Below are positions 14,288 to 18,811 of a DNA stretch of 18,811 nucleotides, in pieces. The position numbers were made by a program, and so were the translations under genes. Origin of the DNA: Planctomycetota bacterium (GTDB lineage Bacteria > Planctomycetota > Phycisphaerae > FEN-1346). The stretch is from positions 1 to 18,811 of the forward strand of contig JAPLMO010000294.1 of the NCBI GenBank assembly GCA_026386995.1, given 5' to 3'. Within the stretch, counting starts at the first letter, position 1; the number at the start of each line of letters is the position of its first letter. The notes below the pieces were generated by a model. That model saw only the letters and a list, made by a program, of their open reading frames with translations, was not told where the DNA came from and made no database searches.

Positions 14288-15301
14288 ATGGCCAAAGCCA
14301 TCGGTTGCATCTCGGGCGGGTTGGATTCGACGCTAGCCGTCCGTCTCATCCAGCGCCTGGGCATCGAGGTCGTCGGCCTCCACATTCTGCACCTATGGGC
14401 CCCGCCGCCGGCCACGACCGATGCCAAGCCGCGCGCGATCCGTGCGGCCGAGATGCTCGGCATTCGCTGCGTGGCCATCGACGCCTCCGAGGCGGACCTG
14501 GAACTCGTGCAGCACCCCAAGCACGGCCTCGGCAAACGCATGAACCCTTGCATCGACTGCCGCATCTGGTCGCTCCAGCGGGCCCGCGAGGTGATGATCG
14601 CCGAGGGGGCCGACTTCGTCTTCACGGGCGAAGTGCTCGGCCAGCGCCCGATGTCGCAGCGGCGACCGGTCATGGGACTGATCGAGCGCGAGTCCGGCCT
14701 CAAGGGGCGGCTACTCAGGCCCCTCTCGGCCAAGTGCTTCTCGCCCACCGAGATCGAAGAGCGCGGCATCGTTGACCGCACAAAGTTGCTCGGCATTGCC
14801 GGCCGCTCGCGTCACATCCAGATGGCGACGGCCGCCGAGTGGGGCATCACGGATTACCCGTCGCCGGCCGGCGGGTGCCTTGTGACCGACCCGGGCTTTT
14901 CCTACCGTCTCAAGGACATGCTCTCGCGCGGCAAGCCGACGGTGGCCGACGTTGAACTGCTGAAGGTCGGCCGGCACTTCCGCCTGGCCGACGGCACGTG
15001 GCTGGTCATGGGCCGCGAGGAGCAAGATTGCCTGCTCCTGGGCCGGCACTTCCAGCCGGGCGACGTGCGCATCGAGGCCGACGGCCTCCCCGGGCCGACG
15101 ACGCTCCTGCGCGGCACGCCTAGCGAAGATAACATCCGCACCGCCGCGGCGCTTACGCTGCGGTATATCAAGAAGGCGGGGACTGACGCGCGGCCGGTCC
15201 TCGTCAAGCCGGTCGGCGGCGAAACGCGTACCGTTCAGGTGACGGCGGCAAGCGAGGCCGACTCAAAGCGCTGGATCATTGCACCCCCGGAGAGCGTGTA
15301 G
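14288..15301 (+). CDS. PP-loop ThiI-like protein with C-terminal NFACT-R2-like domain
   Basis: 337 residues. The N-terminal ATP-pyrophosphatase (PP-loop) motif is ISGGLDST (about 8-15), the family signature for adenylating a substrate before sulfur transfer. NPCIDCR with C88 and C91 resembles the paired cysteines of tRNA-thiolating enzymes. GEVLGQRPMSQRR and YPSPAGGCLVTDPGFS follow. The last ~110 residues (W-LVMGREEQDCLLLGRHF... and LPGPTTLLRG) look like the NFACT-R2 domain found in this ThiI-related group. tRNA thiolation is plausible but unproven; the THUMP domain of true ThiI is absent. ATG 14288 follows AAGGA by 11 nt; upstream in-frame codons run through the palindromic repeat and are not credible. 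LarE follows after a second repeat. Confidence 0.85.
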   Translation: MAKAIGCISGGLDSTLAVRLIQRLGIEVVGLHILHLWAPPPATTDAKPRAIRAAEMLGIRCVAIDASEADLELVQHPKHGLGKRMNPCIDCRIWSLQRAREVMIAEGADFVFTGEVLGQRPMSQRRPVMGLIERESGLKGRLLRPLSAKCFSPTEIEERGIVDRTKLLGIAGRSRHIQMATAAEWGITDYPSPAGGCLVTDPGFSYRLKDMLSRGKPTVADVELLKVGRHFRLADGTWLVMGREEQDCLLLGRHFQPGDVRIEADGLPGPTTLLRGTPSEDNIRTAAALTLRYIKKAGTDARPVLVKPVGGETRTVQVTAASEADSKRWIIAPPESV

Positions 15302-15324
15302 TAGACTGGCACAACTGAATTTGC

Positions 15325-15402
15325 GGGTGCCACGGCTGCGCAGTTTGCAGCCGTGTTTCCCTGCCAACTACCACGGCTGCAAACTGCGCAGCCGTGGCAC
15401 CC
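15325..15402. repeat. CACGGCTG-family twin-hairpin repeat, copy 3
   Basis: Ends GGGTGCCACGGCTGCGCAG and its complement CTGCGCAGCCGTGGCACCC form a long inverted repeat. Each arm also folds (CACGGCTGC, 7-nt loop, GCAGCCGTG). It occupies most of the 127-bp gap between the ThiI-like gene and LarE and may act on readthrough or mRNA stability between them. Confidence 0.88.
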
Positions 15403-15428
15403 ATATAATCAAAGTTGAAGGAGCAGTA

Positions 15429-16322
15429 GTGGCAAAGTCGAAGACTATCGGCGGCGAACTGGCCGCCAAGCGGGCAAGGCTGGAGACGATCCTTAAGGAA
15501 CTCGGCTCCGTGATCGTCGCGTTCTCGGGCGGCGTCGATTCAACGCTCCTGGCGGCCGAGGCGCGCCGGGTGCTCGGGCGCAAGAAGATGCTCGCCGTCA
15601 CAGCCTCCAGCGAAACGTACCTGCCGAGCGAACTGGAAGAGTCGAAGGCGCTGGCCAAGCGGCTGGACCTCAGGCACGAGATCATCGAGACTCGCGAACT
15701 GGACATCGAGCACTTCCGCGGCAACCCGCCCGACCGATGCTACTTCTGTAAGCGCGAACTCCTGGAGCGGCTGCTTGAGATCGCCAAGGTGCGCGGCATG
15801 GCGACCGTCTGCGACGGCGCCAACGCCGACGACGTGAACGCATGGCGCCCCGGCCTGCGCGCAGCCGAGGAACTCGGCGTCCGGAGCCCCCTGAAGGAGG
15901 CGGGCCTGGCGAAGGCCGACGTGCGGACCCTCTCCAAGGCCCTCGGCCTGCCCACATGGGACCGTCCCGCGATGGCCTGCCTGGCGAGCCGGTTCCCCTA
16001 CGGCCAGACGATCACCAAGAACGGCCTCGACCGCGTGGCCGCCGCAGAGTCATTGCTGAAGGACCTCGGCTACCGCGGCTTCCGCGTGCGCGACCACGGG
16101 ACGCTCGCGCGGATCGAGGTCGCCCCGGCCGACATCGAGCGCCTCACCATCAAGCACCGCGCCCAGATCCTGCGGGACCTGAAGGCCCTCGGCTACACGT
16201 ACGTCTCGCTGGACCTCGAAGGTTACCGCGCCGGGGCGATGGATGAGGTGCTGCCGCAACGGAAAGGCGGGAACGGGGAACGGGGAACAGGGAACCGGAA
16301 GAAACGGAAACGGGTTCGCTGA
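15429..16322 (+). CDS. larE: LarE-type ATP-dependent sulfur transferase
   Basis: 297 residues. PP-loop FSGGVDST at about 32-39; NPPDRCYFCKRELL gives C104 and C107; ACLASRFPYG gives C184. LarE thiolates pyridinium dicarboxylate for the nickel-pincer cofactor of lactate racemase and related enzymes. Forms with one cysteine sacrifice its sulfur. Forms with these three cysteines, as in Thermotoga maritima, hold a [4Fe-4S] cluster that carries the extra sulfide, so this copy is predicted to be the catalytic cluster type. LarB and LarC are not in the window. The start is GTG 15429, with GAAGGAG 5 nt before it; the frame upstream runs through a repeat. The C-terminal GGNGERGTGNRKKRKRVR comes from a GGGGAAC tandem run and is probably not functional. 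Confidence 0.92.
   Translation: MAKSKTIGGELAAKRARLETILKELGSVIVAFSGGVDSTLLAAEARRVLGRKKMLAVTASSETYLPSELEESKALAKRLDLRHEIIETRELDIEHFRGNPPDRCYFCKRELLERLLEIAKVRGMATVCDGANADDVNAWRPGLRAAEELGVRSPLKEAGLAKADVRTLSKALGLPTWDRPAMACLASRFPYGQTITKNGLDRVAAAESLLKDLGYRGFRVRDHGTLARIEVAPADIERLTIKHRAQILRDLKALGYTYVSLDLEGYRAGAMDEVLPQRKGGNGERGTGNRKKRKRVR
16269..16295. repeat. GGGGAAC short tandem run in the LarE 3' end
   Basis: Four units of (G)GGGAAC with small variation, read as the Gly/Asn/Arg tail of LarE. The gene end has been extended by low-complexity DNA, as in the dehydrogenase gene. Confidence 0.7.
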
Positions 16323-16364
16323 TTGCCGGCCGCTTGGCTATGTTTTGGTCGCTGCAATTCCTTT

Positions 16365-17064
16365 TGTAGCCCCAAAGGGGCGACTGTAAGTAGCCACGCG
16401 GCGCAAGCCCGTGGAAACGGAAACGCGGCAGAAACCACCTGGGTTCAGTCTTCAGAGCCCCCTCGGGGGCGATTGAAAGGGACTCGCATGGGCCATACAT
16501 ACGCCAATGTCCTGCTGCACGTGGTCTTCAGCACCAAGGAACGCCGCCCCTCAATCAGCGAATCGTTCCGTCCGCGCCTTTACGAATACATGTGCGGCGT
16601 GGCGCGGAGCGAGTTTGGCCGCGCGATCACGGTTGGCGGCACGAACAATCACATTCACGGACTTCTATCTATTGGCACGGACCTTTCCATCGGCGAAATT
16701 CTGGCCAAGTGGAAAAGCCTTTCGTCGGGGTGGGTACACAAGACGTTTTCCGAGGCGGCGGACTTCGCGTGGCAAACGGGCTACGGGGCATTCAGCGTAA
16801 GCCAGTCAAACGCCGAGAAGGTCATTCAGTACATTGCGGGGCAGGCCGAGCATCACAAGCGATTGACATTTGAGGAGGAATTCCTGGCACTGCTGAAACG
16901 CCACGGAGTCCAGTTCGATCCGCAACGCGTATGGGACTGAAGACGCCTCAATCGCCCCCGAGGGGGCTCCAACAGAACTGAAGAACAACACAATCCATGC
17001 ATCACGTTTGTCCACCACGGGCTTGCGCCCCGTGGCTACTCACAGCCGCCTCTTCGAGGCTACA
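16365..17064 (+). mobile_element. RAYT cassette with nested inverted repeats
   Basis: A 700-bp unit. Outer 50-bp inverted ends at 16365-16414 and 17015-17064 match at 44 of 50 positions. Each contains a hairpin of the CCACGGG-GCGCAAG-CCCGTGG type preceded by a GTAG tetranucleotide, as in REP sequences. Inner 22-bp ends at 16455-16476 and 16948-16969 are perfect inverted copies (GAGCCCCCTCGGGGGCGATT and 2 more). The tyrosine transposase lies between them. The unit sits in the convergent gap between LarE and LemA, 18 bp past the LemA stop. Confidence 0.88.
16488..16940 (+). CDS. REP-associated tyrosine transposase (RAYT, IS200/IS605-like)
   Basis: 150 residues of the Y1 HUH transposase superfamily. 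The metal-binding HUH motif is NHIHGLL (H55, H57) and the catalytic tyrosine is Y115 in VIQYIAGQAEHHK. The N-terminus MGHTYANVLLHVVFSTKERR and GYGAFSVS (98-105) are typical of IS200-like and RAYT proteins. The enzyme cuts and joins single-stranded DNA at hairpin ends. ATG 16488 is chosen because the conserved N-terminus begins there; AAAGGGA lies shortly before it. It appears intact. Its perfect inner repeats and near-identical outer repeats suggest the cassette is functional or was recently so. No TnpB is present. Confidence 0.93.
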   Translation: MGHTYANVLLHVVFSTKERRPSISESFRPRLYEYMCGVARSEFGRAITVGGTNNHIHGLLSIGTDLSIGEILAKWKSLSSGWVHKTFSEAADFAWQTGYGAFSVSQSNAEKVIQYIAGQAEHHKRLTFEEEFLALLKRHGVQFDPQRVWD

Positions 17065-17082
17065 ATGAAGCCCGCAGCCTGT

Positions 17083-17706
17083 TCATTGCCCAAACCCGAC
17101 GCTCGGCGCCTGCCGCTCGACGGCCGTTTCGATCTCGAAGAACTCCGCCGGCTCGAACTTGAACATGCCCGCCATAAGGTTGGTCGGAAACATCTCGCAG
17201 CGGTTGTTGTAATCGCGGACGTTGGCGTTGTAGAACCGCCGCACGGCCTGGATGCGGTCCTCGGTCTCCGCCAGTTGCTTCTGCAGGAGGAGGAAACTCT
17301 GGTTCGCCTTCAGGTCCGGGTAGCCTTCGACCACCGCCATCAGTTGCTTCAGCGCCCCCACTAGCATGTTCTCGTCCTTGGCCTGCGAGGCGGGCGACCC
17401 GGTCGACGACACGGCGCGCGTGCGGGCCTCAATGACCTGCTCCATGACCGTCCGCTCGTGGGCCGCGTAGCCCTTGACGGTCTCGACGAGGTTCGGGACA
17501 AGGTCGTAGCGGCGCTTCAGTTCCGTGTCAATGCCGGCCCAACTCTCGCGCACGTGGTTGCGCCCGCTCACGAGGCTGTTGTACATGCCGATCACCACCA
17601 GGATGACGATGATGATCGGCGCCACGACGCACGCGCAGAACGGAAGGAGCGCCGCCAACTCCGCCTGCGCCAGAACCATCGGTGTACTGATGATGGCCGT
17701 AATCAC
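17083..17706 (-). CDS. lemA: LemA family membrane protein
   Basis: 207 residues. One transmembrane helix (about 27-42, VVAPIIIVILVVIGMY) is followed by the LemA signature YNSLVSGRNHVRESWAGIDTE and LKRRYDLVPNLVETVKGYAAHE, then long amphipathic helices. LemA proteins are single-pass with the helical domain on one side of the membrane; the molecular role is not established. Starts at GTG 17706 with AAGGAGG 6 nt before it, overlapping the stop of the upstream gene by 4 bp (GTGA), so the two are translationally coupled. In many bacteria LemA is paired with a TPM-domain protein; here the partner is different. Confidence 0.93.
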   Translation of the reverse strand: MITAIISTPMVLAQAELAALLPFCACVVAPIIIVILVVIGMYNSLVSGRNHVRESWAGIDTELKRRYDLVPNLVETVKGYAAHERTVMEQVIEARTRAVSSTGSPASQAKDENMLVGALKQLMAVVEGYPDLKANQSFLLLQKQLAETEDRIQAVRRFYNANVRDYNNRCEMFPTNLMAGMFKFEPAEFFEIETAVERQAPSVGFGQ

Positions 17707-18434
17707 GTTTGTCCTCCTTGCGGGCCGCCTATGCCGCGCTGGTTCAGGACGTACTCCGGAATGCTGCGGATGATCTCCTGCCCGATGTCCAGCAGCCGCC
17801 GGAAATTCTCGATCTTGTTGTTGCTCTCGTAGAGGAGGAGCGTCGGCCCGTTCATCTCCAGTGTCGGGCAGTCGCCGCACGCCAGCAGGTACTCGATCAG
17901 CCGCGCGTGGAAAATGTCGTAGGCGAATTTGCGGTCGTCGCACTTCAGGTGATAGCGCTTGCTGAACTCCTCGCTCTCGAAGTTGATGTCGTCGTGGCCC
18001 ACCCAGGAGGCCACGCGGTCGAAAATGCTCTCGTGCCGCATGTGCATGCGGGCCGCCAGGATGGGCATCGCCAGGATCGCAGCCTGGTAGTGATACGTCG
18101 TACTGTTCTTGCCGCTGCCCGTGGTGTACTGGTAATCGCAGAGGATAACGTCGCGGCCGTTCACCCTGCCGGCCATAACGTTTGAGGCCTTGCGCGAATG
18201 GCCGCTATTGAAGAGGTCGAAGTGCGCGTACCGCGCGGGCATGTCGAACGGGTCGTCAGCGTAGTACTGGAGGCCCCACTGTGCGGCCATACTGGCCATG
18301 GCCTCGCGGCGTTTGCGGGCATTGATGATGCCGTAGACGATGAGGGCGACAATGCCGCCGGCCACCAGCACGAAAAACATGCACTGGCACGCGCCCGCGC
18401 CGCCCGCGAAAACAACCGGAACCAGGTTTTCCAT
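17703..18434 (-). CDS. Uncharacterised membrane-anchored protein coupled to LemA
   Basis: 243 residues. One N-terminal transmembrane helix (about 18-38, CMFFVLVAGGIVALIVYGII) is followed by a charged RKRREAMASMAAQWGL segment and a soluble domain. The domain carries DPFDMPARYAHFDLFNSGHS, DYQYTTGSGKNSTTYHYQAA and HDDINFESEEFSKRYHLKC. This pattern resembles families of unknown function seen in planctomycetes and related bacteria, but I do not know its activity. ATG 18434 is preceded by AGGAGG 5 nt upstream and a consensus promoter. Its 4-bp overlap with LemA makes a shared function at the membrane likely. Confidence 0.88.
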   Translation of the reverse strand: MENLVPVVFAGGAGACQCMFFVLVAGGIVALIVYGIINARKRREAMASMAAQWGLQYYADDPFDMPARYAHFDLFNSGHSRKASNVMAGRVNGRDVILCDYQYTTGSGKNSTTYHYQAAILAMPILAARMHMRHESIFDRVASWVGHDDINFESEEFSKRYHLKCDDRKFAYDIFHARLIEYLLACGDCPTLEMNGPTLLLYESNNKIENFRRLLDIGQEIIRSIPEYVLNQRGIGGPQGGQT

Positions 18435-18457
18435 GCCCGCCTCCTGTCCGAGCGCGG

Positions 18458-18486
18458 ATTATAGAGCGGTCCGCAAGTCGCGCCAA
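18458..18486 (-). promoter_or_regulatory. Sigma-70-type promoter of the LemA operon
   Basis: Minus strand: TTGGCG (18486-18481), 17-nt spacer, TATAAT (18463-18458), a perfect -10. Predicted start near 18451, only about 17 nt before the ATG. Confidence 0.65.
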
Positions 18487-18591
18487 AGATAAACGGAGGG
18501 CGAAATTATAACCGGCCCGCGCACAGTAACAGAATCAATACGTGGAACCCTCCCCCTGCCGCGAGTACCTGTGGGGAAAGGAGGCGACGCC

Positions 18592-18714
18592 ATGAACCTC
18601 ATGCCACACCAGGCCGACGCCGACCCGGGAACTGATCGCGGCATCGCCGCCGCCGGCACCCTTCCCGCCGACCTGTCAACGCAAAGTAGAAACGTCCGGT
18701 TTTCCGCAAAGTAG
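18592..18714 (+). pseudogene. 5' end of a gene interrupted by an insertion sequence
   Basis: ATG 18592 has a near-perfect SD (AAAGGAGG, 7 nt before it). The frame gives MNLMPHQADADPGTDRGIAA and continues to ADL at about residue 28, where the IS end begins near 18674. The frame then reads through IS sequence to TAG at 18712. The strong SD suggests a real gene whose remainder lies beyond the element. The short peptide is not recognisable. It may also be a coincidental frame. Confidence 0.4.
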
Positions 18715-18811
18715 AACTGTCCTCTTTTCGAAGCCTTGGCGCCAGGGGTGATCAGCGGCGGGGCGGCGGGGGGCCGCGGCCGAAGAGTCCCTGGGTAACT
18801 CGTAGGACGCG
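18674..18811. mobile_element. Terminal repeats of an insertion sequence (IS21-like), continuing out of the window
   Basis: TGTCAA (18674-18679) is followed by two tandem 25-bp units, 18680-18704 and 18705-18729, each starting CGCAAAGTAGAA and ending TTTTC with about 84% identity. Multiple GCAAA-N-GTCC type end repeats are typical of IS21-family termini. On the minus strand an open frame ends at 18754-18752 (…GRGPPPPRR), which could be a transposase C-terminus but is too short to identify. Confidence 0.5.

Noticed and set aside
14173..15402. CRISPR-like repeats
   Set aside because: Copies are inverted twin hairpins placed singly between genes, without regular direct repeats and spacers.
1..18811. 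tRNA or rRNA genes
   Set aside because: No T-arm/anticodon-arm arrangement or rRNA-like stretch was seen by eye; a covariance search was not possible.

Overview
This is a high-GC (roughly 65%) bacterial window with compact genes, good Shine-Dalgarno sites, several GTG/TTG starts and intergenic spacers rich in paired hairpin repeats. Secreted proteins of no known family, LarE, a ThiI/NFACT-R-like protein, a GlcD-GlcF fusion and REP-type repeats with a RAYT transposase together suggest a Planctomycetota bacterium (Phycisphaerae-like), probably an anaerobe. That assignment is an inference from gene content, not from a marker gene.

Layout. 1-1536 (minus strand): a partial AzgA-like purine permease, a 4Fe-4S ferredoxin with its own promoter, and an ArsR-type regulator with a terminator. 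1537-4166: a repeat-bearing spacer, a DEAD-box RNA helicase with a His-rich/Arg tail and a probable long structured leader. 4167-8184: a small Nudix protein (possibly N-terminally truncated), a composite palindromic element, and two divergent secreted proteins. The leftward one carries an in-frame TGA followed by 42 coherent codons and a stem-loop that fits a bacterial SECIS element. 8185-8815: a spacer that hides an 18-codon Cys-rich gene with its own promoter, SD and terminator. 8816-11177 (plus): a TatD-like metal hydrolase and a phosphomannomutase/phosphoglucomutase with a Cys-rich N-terminal extension, probably one operon. 11188-14091 (minus): a fused FAD/Fe-S 2-hydroxyacid dehydrogenase with a promoter and an operator-like palindrome. 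14288-16322 (plus): two PP-loop sulfur-transfer type enzymes, a ThiI/NFACT-R2 protein and LarE. 16365-17064: a complete RAYT cassette with nested inverted repeats. 17083-18434 (minus): LemA and an uncharacterised membrane protein as an overlapping pair under a strong sigma-70-type promoter. 18592-18811: the start of a gene cut by the end of an insertion sequence that runs out of the window.

How the parts relate. The genes are mostly housekeeping or redox/sulfur functions rather than one pathway. The most notable points are the candidate selenoprotein (UGA at 4857-4859 with a stem-loop at 4825-4843), the 18-aa CxxCxC peptide gene at 8558-8614, and the density of twin-hairpin repeats. One of these repeats (4552-4701) looks like one palindrome inserted inside another.
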